DNA of 64,000 nt from Macrolepiota albuminosa (GCA_027475525.1 JAMWFC010000058.1:1201270-1265269), one strand, 5' to 3'. Positions 46,885 to 59,816 are shown, counted from the first letter of the stretch. Translations and numbers: made by a program. Notes: generated by a model from the letters alone, not told the origin.

Positions 46885-49800
46885 ATGGACATCTTAGACA
46901 TGTCCATACTGAATATCAATGGATCTCCACTTATACAAGACGCAGTGCCCGATGATACGCAGAAGCTTAAGGCCTATGCCGGTTCTCTACCATACGCGAT
47001 TGAACCCTACGACAAAATGATAGAACTGTTGGATTTTATAATACTCCGAATCGTCCAGTGCGTTGAGGCGAAGGATTACGACGTTGGACTGTATCAATGG
47101 GATAGTATGTTGACCTAGTGTGTATTCTAACTATTTTTCTCCAGTTGGGGTCTTATAATCACCATAGCTGGTGCATGCTCAAGTACCCCATTCCGAAGGA
47201 CAGGCGTGTACAGTTAGCTAAGCTATACTTTCTAGTCAGTACTACCCCTGGGATGCCCATTAACGTGGTAGCAACGTGTGCCGACGCCTTCTGCCATCTG
47301 ACGAGATCCGAGAAGAAGATAACTATTGAAGACATGAGACTTCCTTGGAAACCAATATATGAAATTCTCCAGTCTGACCTGTTTCTCAAACGAAGGCAGT
47401 TCGAGTATACGTATGTCACTCTTAACGTCTGTCTATCTATTTGCTCACAATATTGCGTAATAGTCAGCTATCATGGTGTATGGGTTATATTGCCTCTCTT
47501 GCACGTCGTTTCTTCTCTCCTTCTGCTATTGAAGAGATGCTCCAAACATTCGTGCCTCAATTGGACGGCACACAACTCAACGTTAGTATTACATCTCTCA
47601 TCTCAGTTTCTGGCGTCTAATTTTTTTCAGCGTATCCTCGCGCCACAGTATTATCTCCTCACATTCCTGCCTCTCACCCATCCCCAATCATATCTGCCCA
47701 TGTTATTTCGAATGTGGGAGTCAGTAAACTCCTATATGTATGATGATCGCATGTTGCACTTTCTCTCGAAGCTCGCAGAGATGCATGTCGATCCATCAAT
47801 CAGTGATCCACATAAAATTGCGGAACTTCCAGACGACGAGAGAGTTGAAGGCGAGGGTCGGCCGACTTGGTCACAAACTGACACAAGAAATTCGATAAAA
47901 TGGCAAGGATTGTATAAAGACGTTGGCATTTTCTCTGAACACGAGTGGCAATTCTTCATGTGTAAATGTCTTGCTTCAATGGGTGTGTCTGGTCACGCAT
48001 AACTTGTCAAACTAACTTAATTACCCATGACCTCAGAAATCCCGCTTGCGGATGCCGGTTCTCTTACGACAGGACCAAATGCGGACAATCAGGCTAGTTT
48101 TGAATTAGGCAGGTTGCCGAACCCAAATTGGAGAATCAGTAAGCCGATATAACACTCCCGTAGTTCAAAAATCTTATCCTTCTTTACAGTTTCTTTGGCT
48201 CGCATCATTGTTTATTCCATGGCGCCGGATGGCCAACCTGTACCACCCTCCAATGCACCAACTCCTCTTTTTTCTCCGTTGCCATCTGGCGTGAGTACTC
48301 CAAAGATACAAAATAGCTTATCAAACGATTTCCTCGCTGCACCCCTCGGTAAGAAGGATCAAGGGAGGGCTTATCTTGCGGGATCAAAGGCCCTGGATTC
48401 TCTCGCACGGCTAATTGCGTCCACCGAGAGCTTTTTCCATCCCTCAAACTCTGGTACTTGGACAAACGATGTGTGTCAATCTTTCTTCAACTGTGGCTGT
48501 CCTATATCTCACTAAATATCAATGGTCTTGTTAGCTGACTGCCTTCATCAAATATATAGTCTATGATTTTAACAAGCGTAGGGAAACCAATAGATTTTAT
48601 TTTCTCAAGATTTTGACCCCAATCAATCGCGCAGGCTGGCATGAGGAACAACAACCGGACTGCAAAACTCCCATGGTTCGTCTTGCATGGATCACGAGCA
48701 CATTGTTCAGTAACACGTTAGCCTATAGCATCGTCGATTGACGAAAACAATGAAGCGAGAACTCGTCAAGTCTTTGAGGACTGTGACGCTTCTAGCCATG
48801 TTTTCACAGGACTCTACGACAGTTGGGAATATTCAAAGCTGCTTGAAGTCAATGTCTGTTATGGAGCCTGATCTTGTACTTCACCCTATCCTAGAACGTG
48901 CAGTACCATCTCTGGAAGCCCTTGTCGAGGTTCGATCCCTGCAGGCATGGTAACTGTTTCTTCTACTCATCGTTTCATGCAGACCCAACGAACCATTGCA
49001 GTCATCAAAGCCCTCGGAGCCGTTGCACCGGCAATTGTTTCTCGAAAGGTATACTACCCTGGTGGTAAACATCTTGTAAACATCTTGCAGCTGTTGCTAC
49101 CTGGAATTGATCTAGTACGTTTACTTTTTCGTTTTTCCTCTAATCTATTAATCTATCGTTCAGAACGATCCTAACAAAACAGTAATATTTCCTCTTTATG
49201 AGACCTTATTATGCTAATATTCTATTAGCTCTGTACGGCCGCTTTCTTGGTTGAGATTGCGCAGTTCATCAAGTTTGGTGATTTAACTATGAATGACGAA
49301 CAACGTTCGGCTCCTTCAGACGCGGAACCTATATTGCCCGTGGAGAACTGTGTTACCATGCCTTCGTTTTCACTAGACGAGCTGGATGGTCAATACACCG
49401 ATATTGAGCAGCGACTGACCAATGAGGAAGAAGATGCCTTGCTCAAGGTGAATTTTCTAATTCGTTTACGTTGTTGCGAGCTGACCTGTCATTAAGGACT
49501 CAACAGGAAACTTTCCAGACTGGGTAGCTAGTTTCATCCGAAGGGTGATTCAATTATTCGAGAACCTTCCCGACGAGGGTCCTGACGGATCGGCGGGAGG
49601 TACTCCCGAAAGCAAGTCCCCCATCCCATGTTTTATCTATTTACTCTTCTCTAATGGTCAACAGTCCAGCTTGTCGATGCTGTGACCGGTGCTTGCAGCC
49701 AAATTTGCGTGCACTTGTCTGAGCCTCTTTTTGACTTAGTGCTCAACATGATTTTTGACTATGCTAGTTCGAATGTCCGTCCAAATGCTGTACGGGCGAT

Positions 49801-52800
49801 CCATCAGCTAGTAGAGTGTGTCGCCAATGCAGATCCTATCAAAACACATGCAAAATTTTTTTCATTCTGTGCGGGAAAAATACGTCATGAACTTGAGAAC
49901 GGAGCAAGTTCTTTGCGGACCACATCTCTATCATCCCCTCTCCCATCGGACGCTACATTGCACTGGAGTATATGTCTTTCACCTTCCTTCTAATTTTCAA
50001 CTTAGCTTTCAATAGACTTGGCTGTCTTGCGCGGGACGATTTACAAGTAAGAAAATCATACATTCATATAGACCATTACAGCTAACTAGCCTTCTCAGTG
50101 ATGGTCAATCTGTACGCTCTCATGATATCCTCCAAAGGGCCGAGCTCACCGTTGATACAGCTACTAACATACAAGGATGAGCTATTATCTCTTTTAAAAC
50201 TACTACACAACAAAACGTTCTCAAAGCGCGGATATTCATGGAGCGGGAAATTGCTTTCTAGCGTCTTGCTAACTCTGACGCACACGTATCCTATGGAAAA
50301 TAAATTTGTCAACCCTGATGAGTGGAAAGGAGCAGGTATGTCGATGGCTCAAAACTTGGTTTTGGACTAAGTTCATTTAGACTTTCACATAAATCACCAT
50401 CAACAATGGGGGAAATTGTACACACCTGAAAATGTCAAGGTAGATGTTAGTCCTTTATAAGCGGCTCCGAGAATCACACATAGAGCAGCTGTCGTGGCAT
50501 TCACCAAACGAGGAAGAGATTCAGTTTGCAGTTGATATATTCAAGGTCCTGATTGAGCCAGTTCTTGACATTTTAGAACGTCTCATTGAAGATGGTAAAT
50601 TCCGAGTACGTTGCTTCTTGTAATTTAGACTAAATATTTCTCTAGATACACCTCGAGATGAGATCTGGAGGAACGACTTCTGCAGGTTGGTATCGGGGCA
50701 ACTAGGTCAAGAAGACTCATTTCATATTCTCTCTAGGCATCTGAGTTTTGTTCGAAATGCGTTTTCCGGTATACCTACACTCCTGCAGCAAAAGATCACA
50801 CCAGAGGAAGCGGCGTCAGCTATCGCAACCAGTGACATCCTGTAAGGTGCAAACTATAAAGCGATTTCTCATAATTCACTCAGCTCCAGGAACGAAATCC
50901 CAGAAATGATTGCCTCTGTTAGCCCCATTGCATCCGGGTTTTGCCTCACTGACCCAGACGATTCGCGCTATCAATGTATATCTTTATTGCGAAATCGATT
51001 TGGTATGTTTCTACACAAAGCCTCGGTGTCATTGCGACAGCAAGGAGAAGAAAACACGGTTGACGCTGTTGATATGCTTGTTTGTTCGGTTCCACATCCG
51101 GAGTATCTACCAGACTCATAGACACCAGATTCAAGCTGTACGGACATACCTGCTCGAATATGCAGATAGTAGGGACAAGTAAGCCATCTTATCACCAACG
51201 TTATGTGGCGACTGATGTTACTCGCAGCTACACCGTCAACGAGGAGCAATATCGAAATGAAAAGAATGTTGCCAGAAATTTTGCTCATCAAAAAGTCTGG
51301 CCAAGATCTATATATGTTCGTCGTGCACGGTAAGTTCTATACAACAGATATACTATTAGCCTTACCAAGATTTCTATATTAGATATTATCACTCCGCACG
51401 CCTTAATTGGAATTCTATCGAGCGTCGACGCGGAGCAATTGAGAATGATTTGATTGATGATGTAGTCGAGTGGTCATTGTGGCACTATGCGGTGATTAGG
51501 ATGTCAGTATATCCTGACAGCTTTTTTCTGTGCATCTTTTGACTGTCATAGATCGAGCCAATCCTTACTGGAATCGATCTGCGAAGTGAATCACCAATCC
51601 GACTCTTGGTAGCTGTTGAGACTTAGTATTTTTTTTAGGTTTATGATGGTGTTCGCCGCCGAGCTTTACCTGTTCTATTCAAAGCTCTTGAGCCTGGGAC
51701 AGATGATGACCGGATGAAAGGCGCATTATGGACCCTGAATTCGCCATCCCTCGGAAAGTATGCAATATCTGGTATGTGTTTGACTAGGTGTCTATCATGA
51801 CTGCAAGTCACCTGTATAGAACCCTCGTTGTCTCCCAGTATCATTCAAGGACTCCTTGGTTGCCAGCACAATGAAAAGGTTTATCTCAAGTTATCAATCA
51901 TGATGATTTTGCGGCTGATTTTTGGTTAACCCTGAGCCCTCAATCCAAGATTGTGTTTCTGCGGTAGCCGAAAATGGTGTGTTCCCTTTGAATCACAGGA
52001 AAAGAGTGCTCATGCCTATGTTTCATAACGGATAGCTCTCAATAGCTTCCTTGAACCCAATACTTTAGTTTACGATATCCCAACGCCGCGGATGGACAAA
52101 GCTATCGTCCAATTCAGAGCCGTGCTAGGCGTTCGCGATGATCCAGAAGAAAGGGATCTAGTCGTTCGTTTGCGAGAGCGACGAATGGAGCGATCTCAAC
52201 TGATAGAGGATACTGTGCAAGCAAATGTTTGTCATTGTCTTGTTTTCGTTTCTTCAATGATCCCTCATTTATTACTATCATAGATTTCATCTATACTAGA
52301 CGTCGGAGAATCAGAATGGACCCATTGGCGCTATGAGATTTTGGCAACAAGAGCTCTTCGCACGCTTGTACGACGTGACGCACCAACATTACCCAGGCAT
52401 TTACAATACTTCTTGGAAAGAGTCTACGATGATCATCCCACAATTGTAAGCGCATTGTTTCCTCAAGTGGTTTAAATTCTGACCTTTCTTTTCCTGTCTA
52501 GCGCTATGTAGGTCTGGATTTCGCCGCCTTTTACAAAGAGACTAATTCAGGCATACAGTACGCACAGCGAGCCGTTACAAAGATAGCTCGTAATATCAAG
52601 CTGCGGACTTCCTGCACAACCCCCGTGGATCTTGCGCTTATGCGAGTCCGTAATCCCTTGAAGATGAAGATGGTCATTCAACCATCACACGACCTGACAG
52701 CCAAGGTACTTTCTGATTATAGAATCCCCTTTGACCCTAAGCAGGATATCCGAAAACCGTCAGTACGCTGTGTTACAAAGGATGCATTTTTCATGACAAT

Positions 52801-55394
52801 AATTTTGTCAGATTATTCCTCGATCAAGGTCCACCAGGATGGGTAGCATGGGGTGACGCCGTCACATTGTACCTACCCCCTAGCCCTACAAAATCGGCGT
52901 TTTCTCTTTGGGACCCCACAAGCAAAGACACCATAGAAACACTCCGTGAATCGGCGACCGATCCTGAGTTCTGGGAAGAAGTTTCCGAGCATTACGCGGA
53001 AGAAAACCATGAAACAACTCTGACACATGATAATGCCTCTTTTGTCAAGTCGATATGTAGGTGTTAGCCCACTTTTTGGATCATGAGGTGCTTGAATCCC
53101 TTGCTAGTCCAGTTACTACAAGACGAACCTTTTGAGGCATTACGACCCACATTGGAAAAGCTACTCCAGAACAACGATCAGAATAAACAGCGAGCTGCTG
53201 CCGAGTTTGTCGCAGGTCTCATCTCTGGTGAGTAAGACCATATGTTTGTCCGGTGCGCCCTGGTTACATTGCATCGCCGTGAAAGGTTCAAAACACTGGC
53301 CGACTACCAAGCAAGACAAGATTTGGAATTGGTACAAACCTTTTATGAAGCAAATATTTGTGAATATCAGGACGGACACTCTCATGATTTGGACAACATT
53401 TTTCGAGGTACCACCCCATTCGGCGCTTGATCAAGGGCCCGCTAACTGTTTGACAGTATATTTTCTATCACACGGACCCTCGCCGGGTTCAGCCTTTGGT
53501 TGAATTTATCGTCACCGAATTCGAGAATATTGATTACAATGCCGAGATGACTTTTGACGGTGTCAAGGTGTTATCTCTGTTCCGGGCCTTTTACGAGGAG
53601 CTTGGACGCAAGTTCGACGCCTGGACAGAAGATACTCTAGTACGAACGTGGGCAGAAATCAGTAGCGAGCACGATGATGTGAGTAATAAGTGGATGGGAT
53701 CAAGTCTGCGTTTGTTCAATGCATCTACAGCTTCGTGCGTACATTGGTGAAATACTTGCATTCACACAGAAGATCAAGGTGAGAGGAAAGAAAGTTTCTT
53801 GAGTGTTCTTACTAATGTATAGTATACAGTGGACACCGAGACCATCCTTGCCGACTACCGAGGTTTTTGTGAAAGAATGCCGAGTTGTGTCGCAAGATTT
53901 TGATATAATGGGTATGCGTGGAGAGTTTCATAGAGAGCGAGTGAATGAGCTCGTACATCGCTTTGGAGTGTGGCGAAATGAGCGTTTTCCTGGTGTGCGG
54001 GCCTTCCAGTCAACATATGACAGGTGAGAGTTGTCGCTCCATTGAAATTATCCTTTCATGTTTCCATCTTGTATCTACAGAGTGGGCGTATTGGTGTGCA
54101 AATGGTTCTACCGCACCCTGCATGATGTGCATGCGATATCAGCGTTTGACTATATTCTACCTCTGTTGGTAAGATTGATCCCTTTTTGTGGTGATGTTGC
54201 AGAGGTAACTGACCTTTTGCAGCCGGAGATCCTTCGATTCACAGAATGTATGTATCCTCTTTGTTTCTTTGTTACTTTCGTGACTGAGAAATCATTGTCC
54301 AGTGCACGATAACACCGAACTTTCAAATCGGGCCAGTACGCTGCTAGTTAGAATGTGTGGTGTGACGCCTCCTCTTGCAATGGTGGGACAAATTTTGGAT
54401 GGTATATTCGAGGCCATTCGAACCTCGCCTGTATGTCTGCACTCGGAACATTGGCAGAGTTTTACTAATTCTCTGTTTATCAGTCTTGGCGGATACGTCT
54501 CAAAGCACTGCCTCTTGTTCAAGGCATGTGTCCCTAGAGCGAGCATATAAACTGCGAGTCACTAACGAAATCTACCAGTATTCTATTTCCGCCAAGTTCC
54601 TTTGATTCCTGAGATCAAGATTGTCGAAATCCTGGAGGTGCTGTGCAGCTGCCTGGATGATGAGGTCGTCGAAGTCCGCGAGATGGCAGCAACGTGAGTA
54701 TTTTTTTTTCCACACCTTGGGTTGCGCCGATTCTTACCCCCATATGATGAGAACGCTATCTGGGATATTGCGCCTTTCGCCAAGACGTAGCGTCTTGACG
54801 CTCAAGGTCAGTAGGCCTTTTTTTTGAGAACGCTATCTGGGATATTGCGCCTTTCGCCAAGACGTAGCGTCTTGACGCTCAAGGTCAGTAGGCCTTTTTT
54901 TTGGTCTGAGAGATCGACTGTGAGCGTGATGTTTTAGGACCGGTTTGTCCGCCTTGCAAAGAGCAGCCACATCCCGCCACGACAAGATCCTGGTTACAAC
55001 AAGGCGATACGTCACAGACACGCGGCGATATTGGGCATCTGCGCACTGGTTGACTCGTATCCCTATACAGTGGAAAAGTGGATGCCGGACTTGCTGACAA
55101 ATGTTCTTGCGGAACATACGTATGACCCTGTGGGTCCAATTATTCATTGTTTTCGGCGTTTTGTTCCCGTTGTTTATGTTGTCTTTGGCCCAGATCCCGA
55201 TTTCGACGACTGTGCGCAAGTGTGCCAGCAACTTTAAGAGGACGCATCAAGATACGTGGCACGAAGACTCGAAGCGGTTCAACGAAGATCAGCTTGCGGC
55301 ACTGTCGACGTTATTGACAGGATCCTCTTATTGTGAGTAAAAGTAATGCCTACCGAGGAGGATAGATTAGTAACACACACCCACAGATGCTTGA
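46885..55394 (+). CDS. BLM10: Proteasome activator Blm10/PA200
   Basis: A giant HEAT-repeat protein that caps the 20S proteasome. About 30 short introns split it; the protein should be near 1,900-2,000 residues. Recognised parts: SLPYAIEPYDKMIELLDFI and HHSWCMLKYPIPKDRRVQLAKL near the N-terminus, RILAPQYYLLTFLPLTHPQSYLPMLFRMWESV, WQGLYKDVGIFSEHEW (middle domain), and at the end CALVDSYPYTVEKWMP and KFKRTHQDTWHEDSKRFNEDQL. The last intron (55333-55386) joins SSY to a final exon of eight bases (55387-55394) so the protein ends Y-Y-A, the HbYX-type tail that docks in the 20S pocket. Duplication L (54748-54901) doubles one small exon and parts of its flanking introns. Confidence 0.93.
54748..54901 (+). 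repeat. 77-bp tandem duplication L
   Basis: Copies 54748-54824 and 54825-54901 are identical. The unit spans a BLM10 exon with its splice sites. Confidence 0.95.
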
Positions 55395-55398
55395 TGTA

Positions 55399-55552
55399 GT
55401 ACTTGCTAAACATCTAGAAATTAAAACATAAAGGCGGATAATCTGTACACAGGTAAAAGTACGTGGTATATGTATGTACTTGCTAAACATCTAGAAATTA
55501 AAACATAAAGGCGGATAATCTGTACACAGGTAAAAGTACGTGGTATATGTAT
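55399..55552 (+). repeat. 77-bp tandem duplication M
   Basis: Copies 55399-55475 and 55476-55552 are identical. The duplication lies between BLM10 and the HIT gene. Confidence 0.95.
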
Positions 55553-55591
55553 GTATGAAAAAGACCGAGGGGACGGTCGGCAACGATATGG

Positions 55592-56617
55592 TTACCAGAT
55601 CAATGATAATGATATTGCTTGAATACACCGTATGCGACTCTGCGGCGGAGAAAAGGCCGTGGGGGATGAAGGTGACGAGAGACGCGCGGGAGCGAATTCT
55701 TGGCTGTCGTCTGTGTTGGCGATGCCGGGTTCGGAGGTGTCGATGCCGTCGGCGGTGCCGGAACGTGCACCGGCAGAAGGAACCATGTCGATAGGGGCGC
55801 GGGGGCGGTTTTGGTAGCCAGACTTGACGCGGTTGTTGGAGACGGACTCTCTGTGTGCCGTTGAGAGGAGAAAGAGACGAGGGTCAAAGACGATGTACCT
55901 GATCTCGGCAATTAGATCGTCTATAGGATACCATGCGAGGGGCCCATAGGCGATGCCGCGCCACCAGCCCATGAGATCCGAGGGTGCAATGTAAGCATGG
56001 CAGTGGAGATGGTCAGTGACAGGGATCTTGTTGTCCTTGAAGGGTGGTGTGATGAAGCCTATGCGGAAGAGGTTGTGGTGGGCGGGCTGGGGGTGGAGAT
56101 CGTCGAGGAGCCGGGTGGCGAGATTCCTGAGGTTGACGAGGAGGGGGAGGTCGGTGGAGGACTAGAGGGGAGGTGTGGATGAGCATGGACGGAGGGACGA
56201 GAGACGCACGAGGGTGTAGATGGACGGAACATGGAGACTGGACAGACATCAGCAACGGCAACGACAGAGGGCAGGCGACTTGCTTGAATGCAACGACAAT
56301 GTGGCCCATGGAGACTGGACAGACATCAGCAACGGCAACGACAGAGGGCAGGCGACTTGCTTGAATGCAACGACAATGTGGCCTTGGACGACACTGGCTG
56401 GCCCTTTTCGCGGTACGCAGTCATGTTCTCGTCCCGCCACAGCAGCTCCCACTGCGCCGCCGTCCGCGGTGAGTCTGGCCCTTTTCGCGGTACGCAGTCA
56501 TGTTCTCGTCCCGCCACAGCAGCTCCCACTGCGCCGCCGTCCGCGGTGAGTCGTCTCTGGGGAGGCAGCCTGGACAATGCTGCACATCGGGCACCCTGGT
56601 CGCGCAGCAAATGCCAT
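55592..56617 (-). CDS. HIT (histidine triad) family protein
   Basis: HIT proteins bind and often hydrolyse nucleotides. Start MAFAARPGCPMCSI at 56617; the first intron (56575 down) leads to WELLWRDENMTAYREKG, then GHIVVAFNLHVPSIYTLSSTDLPLLVNLRN. The triad reads VTDHLHCHAYIAP (about 56000), followed by LMGWWRGIAYGPLAWYPIDDLIAEIRES and NNRVKSGYQNRPRAPID. Two 77-bp duplications (N, O) fall in its 5' half and spoil the frame; my model ignores one copy of each. One intron starts GCAAGT. Two Cys (CPMC) near the N-terminus may bind zinc. The 3' end after ~55750 is less certain. Its start codon lies only 36 bp from that of translin on the other strand. Confidence 0.75.
56230..56383 (-). repeat. 77-bp tandem duplication N
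   Basis: Copies 56230-56306 and 56307-56383 are identical. The duplication lies in the HIT gene. Confidence 0.95.
56398..56551 (-). repeat. 77-bp tandem duplication O
   Basis: Copies 56398-56474 and 56475-56551 are identical. The duplication lies in the HIT gene. Confidence 0.95.
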
Positions 56618-56653
56618 TGTGGTCGTCGTAAAGTCCAATTCTCACGTGATCCA

Positions 56654-56807
56654 ATGCTCTCCTTTGACGACTTGAGGGACCATCTCGACGAATCCAACGA
56701 CCGCCGCGAGCGTCTCATCAAGGTGCGCGTATGCTCTCCTTTGACGACTTGAGGGACCATCTCGACGAATCCAACGACCGCCGCGAGCGTCTCATCAAGG
56801 TGCGCGT
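56654..56807 (+). repeat. 77-bp tandem duplication P
   Basis: Copies 56654-56730 and 56731-56807 are identical. The duplication lies at the translin start, so two start codons appear. Confidence 0.95.
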
Positions 56808-57759
56808 CTCCCAGCCCGCCCGCTGTCCCCCCTCACCTACAGGCCAGCCGCGATGCCACCAATCTCGCCAAGCGCACCATCTTCCTCCTCCACCGCGTAG
56901 TCCCAACCGACCCTGACCTCCACGCCACTGCATCCAACGTCATCCAACAACTCCGCCAGGTCCAGAATCTCTACGCTTCCCTCAAGCACGAGCTCGCAGG
57001 CGATCGCTTCTGGAGGTACCACCGCCAGGTCTCGCCCGGCCTCCAAGAGTACATCGAGGCCCTCGCCTTTGCACACTACCTCCAACACAAGTCCCTCATC
57101 TCCTTTGACCAGGTCCAACAGTCTCTCTCTGACTCTGACGGCGTCCCAGTACCTTCTTGTATCTCTTCCAGCCCTCATCCGTCTAATACCACACGCAGTC
57201 TCTCTCTGACTCTGACGGCGTCCCAGTACCTTCTTGTATCTCTTCCAGCCCTCATCCGTCTAATACCACACGTAGTATTTCCCGCTCACAGTCTCCGACT
57301 ATCTCCTGGGCCTCTCGATCTCACGGGCGAGCTCATGCGCTATGCAATATCAGCCATCTCCCGCCGCGGTGGCCGTGCAACGGCCATCGAGGTCTGCACA
57401 TTCGTCGGCATACAAAGCAGGTGCGCACGCTCTGCCCGTTTTTTTCATCCCACGCTTACTGGCGCGCCAGACTTTGAATGCTAGTTCCGTACGTACAGGA
57501 TCTTTCCAAAAAACAAGCCGTCACAGCACAGTCCCTTGAAAAGATTGAAGCCGGTACGCAACGTCCTTGCTTTACTTTGCAGCCAACCAACACCAGTCCA
57601 GCGGTATACGCCATCGTAGTGCGCGACTCGGAATATGCGCTGTCCGAGGAGATGGTGGAAGACATCGTCGCCCAATCTGTCTCACGATTCAGCCACGACG
57701 ACGATCCACGAACAAAATCAAGATGGAGTAGAGATGAACAAGGAGAAACAGATGTGTAA
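56654..57759 (+). CDS. Translin family nucleic-acid-binding protein (disrupted as given)
   Basis: Translin forms ring-shaped octamers binding single-stranded RNA and DNA. Recognised in order: MLSFDDLRDHLDESNDRRER, ASRDATNLAKRTIFLLHRV, WRYHRQVSPGLQEYIEALAF, HYLQHKSLISFDQVQQSLSD, YFPLTVSDYLLGL, LTGELMRYAISAISRRGGRA, LVPYVQDLSKKQAVTAQSLE and AVYAIVVRDSEYALSEEMVE. Duplications P (with the start codon) and Q interrupt it. In addition, one base seems missing near 57316 (between GLS and DLTGE) and another near 57480 (between DFE and LVPY). The protein is therefore readable only in pieces; I think the faults are sequence errors, not gene death, because the pieces are perfectly conserved. Confidence 0.85.
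57119..57272 (+). repeat. 77-bp tandem duplication Q
   Basis: Copies 57119-57195 and 57196-57272 are identical. The duplication lies in translin. Confidence 0.95.
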
Positions 57760-57768
57760 ATATTGTAC

Positions 57769-59816
57769 TTATACACAGACATTTGCCTCGTCCTGATCAT
57801 AAGAAATCCTTAACATACCTCCCACGTCAACCGCCAACTCCCAAAACTCGACACGCGTCCCAGCCACTCCATCCGTCCGGCTAACAGGAATGCGCTTCCC
57901 GTTCATTTCAGCGCCAACAACTCCATTTGATTCACCTTCACACACTGCAAGCCTCACCGTGCTGCTTCCATCAATCTCCACCCAAACTACCTTGGGACAC
58001 TCTTCCCGCGCAATCTTAGATGTACCTTGCCCAAAAGGAATATCGTCCAAGGTGTCTCTTACTCCATTATCATCGCCGCCACCGTGCACACTTTCATTTG
58101 CGATATCTTTCTGATCTATGACTCCAGCCTGCATGTCGGTCACCAGCTCTTCCGGGCCGGCCATATGCTCAGCCGCGTGTTCTTTACCATCGGCGCCCTT
58201 TCCAAAAACGAGTTTGAACACCATCTTCAAGGCAAATAGCGCTACCGAGAATAGATATCTTGTCCGCAGAGCCACCGCCCGCAAGGAGAGCCGAGACGAA
58301 ATTTCCACAATCTCGTGGTCATCCTGCGTTGTAGAGTCATCGCCATCAGTCGGCTGTACTGCAGGCGTCGGCGGGGCAGAGGAAGAGCTATCAAGACGAC
58401 AAGGCGCGATCAAACGTGGCACCCATTCAGGAGACGGTGGCGGCGTCGGCAAATTGCCGACAGCGGTCTCTACCACCTCGGCAGACTTGTGCGGGCTCAG
58501 AATCGAGATATACACCTGGGATCTGATGTTGAAGGCAGGGCCGAGTACAAATGGGCCAGGATTTGCAAACGTGATTGAGCTAGAATCGGTGACAAGGTGG
58601 GCTCTCAAGGTTTGGGGAGCAAATACAAGCAAGGGATGTGAACTTTTTTGAGAAGAAAAGAACGAACGTAGCGTGTCTGTCGGAATAGAAAGAGGTGCTG
58701 AACAAGTGGGAGTGGTTATGATAATGCCCTCGATGGGGAGCGACGTAGCGTGTCTGTCGGAATAGAAAGAGGTGCTGAACAAGTGGGAGTGGTTATGATA
58801 ATGCCCTCGATGGGGAGCGTGTTCCTTGTGGTAATCAACATATATTCCTGTGCCTTGCCAGCTAAAGTGACTGCGACACGTTCGGGGGAGCAATGTTGTA
58901 AAATCATGCTTTTGAACTGAGAGAGATCAGACTCCCGATGGGGGAGATAACTCATGACGAGAGAACCATCTCCAGTGACTGAGATAGTTTTTTCTGGCCG
59001 AACATTCATGACAATCCGTGGGGACGCACACAAAATGTACTCAGGAGGCACCGATCCCAAACGCCTATTGCGTCGGGCAGTAAGAAAAGTAAGGAATGCC
59101 CTATTCAGAATTCATGAGCTCAATGATCAAATAAAAAAAAATTCGCTCACCCAGTTTTACCGCCAATAGTCCAAGCGAAATATTCTTCCGGCTTCGCAAG
59201 CTGCAACACAGGCACATCCGTCCGAGGGATTCTATCGGTCCACGTATACCTTCCCTCCTCACATGTCCAGCCCGCCGCCAGCCCAAGCATAGCTTCAGTA
59301 GTCGTGCGCTCACATACTAATGTCCCATTCTGGCCAAACTCGCCAAGCCATCTTATCTCCCCGTTAGGATATAGAATACGGTACGTGTATGAAAATCGCC
59401 CCTGACCGCTTCCCAATGGCGGAATGAATAATTGAAGCGTCAAAATGACAGTTCCAGGAGATGATAGATCGTCATCGTCTATTAGGCTCAAGGAGAAATC
59501 CTGGACAGAAGACAAATTGCTGCCGCTCGCAGCCGAGATGATAGATCGTCATCGTCTATTAGGCTCAAGGAGAAATCCTGGACAGAAGACAAATTGCTGC
59601 CGCTCGCAGCCGCGTTGAATTCAAAGTCACATGAAGTCCACTCGCCAGGCGGTCCTCAGAAGGAATGTCCGACCAAAGCTGTACGCGTCCGCCGTCCCTT
59701 TCGAGTTGGTGATAGTCAGCAACGCTGAGGGTTGCCGAGAAGCTAAGAAGTGCGGTTCCATTGTTGATAGGAATGTGTCTGTTTTCAGAAAGGGCGGGAT
59801 GAAAAATAATGTACAT
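57769..59816 (-). CDS. Protein of unknown function with one likely membrane helix
   Basis: I do not recognise the family. Read on the minus strand: N-terminus MYIIFHPALSENRHIPINN with a beta-rich-looking region (LLSFSATLSVADYHQLER, VILTLQLFIPPLG, RFSYTYRILYPNGEIRWLG, CEEGRYTWTDR), then SVPPEYILCASPRIV and TISVTGDGSLVMSYLPHRES after an intron, and a C-terminal part with TRYLFSVALFALKMVFKLVF, the possible membrane helix, and an acidic tail ending FWELAVDVGGMLRIS. Duplications R and S lie inside. A one-base deletion near 59655 seems to separate PSEDR from GEWTSCDFEF. The exon borders are approximate. Confidence 0.6.
58666..58819 (-). repeat. 77-bp tandem duplication R
   Basis: Copies 58666-58742 and 58743-58819 are identical. 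The duplication lies in the unknown minus-strand gene. Confidence 0.95.
59458..59611 (-). repeat. 77-bp tandem duplication S
   Basis: Copies 59458-59534 and 59535-59611 are identical. The duplication lies in the unknown minus-strand gene. Confidence 0.95.

Noticed and set aside
56013..56309. A 98-codon proline-rich minus-strand frame
   Set aside because: It reads through introns and exons of the HIT gene in the wrong phase.
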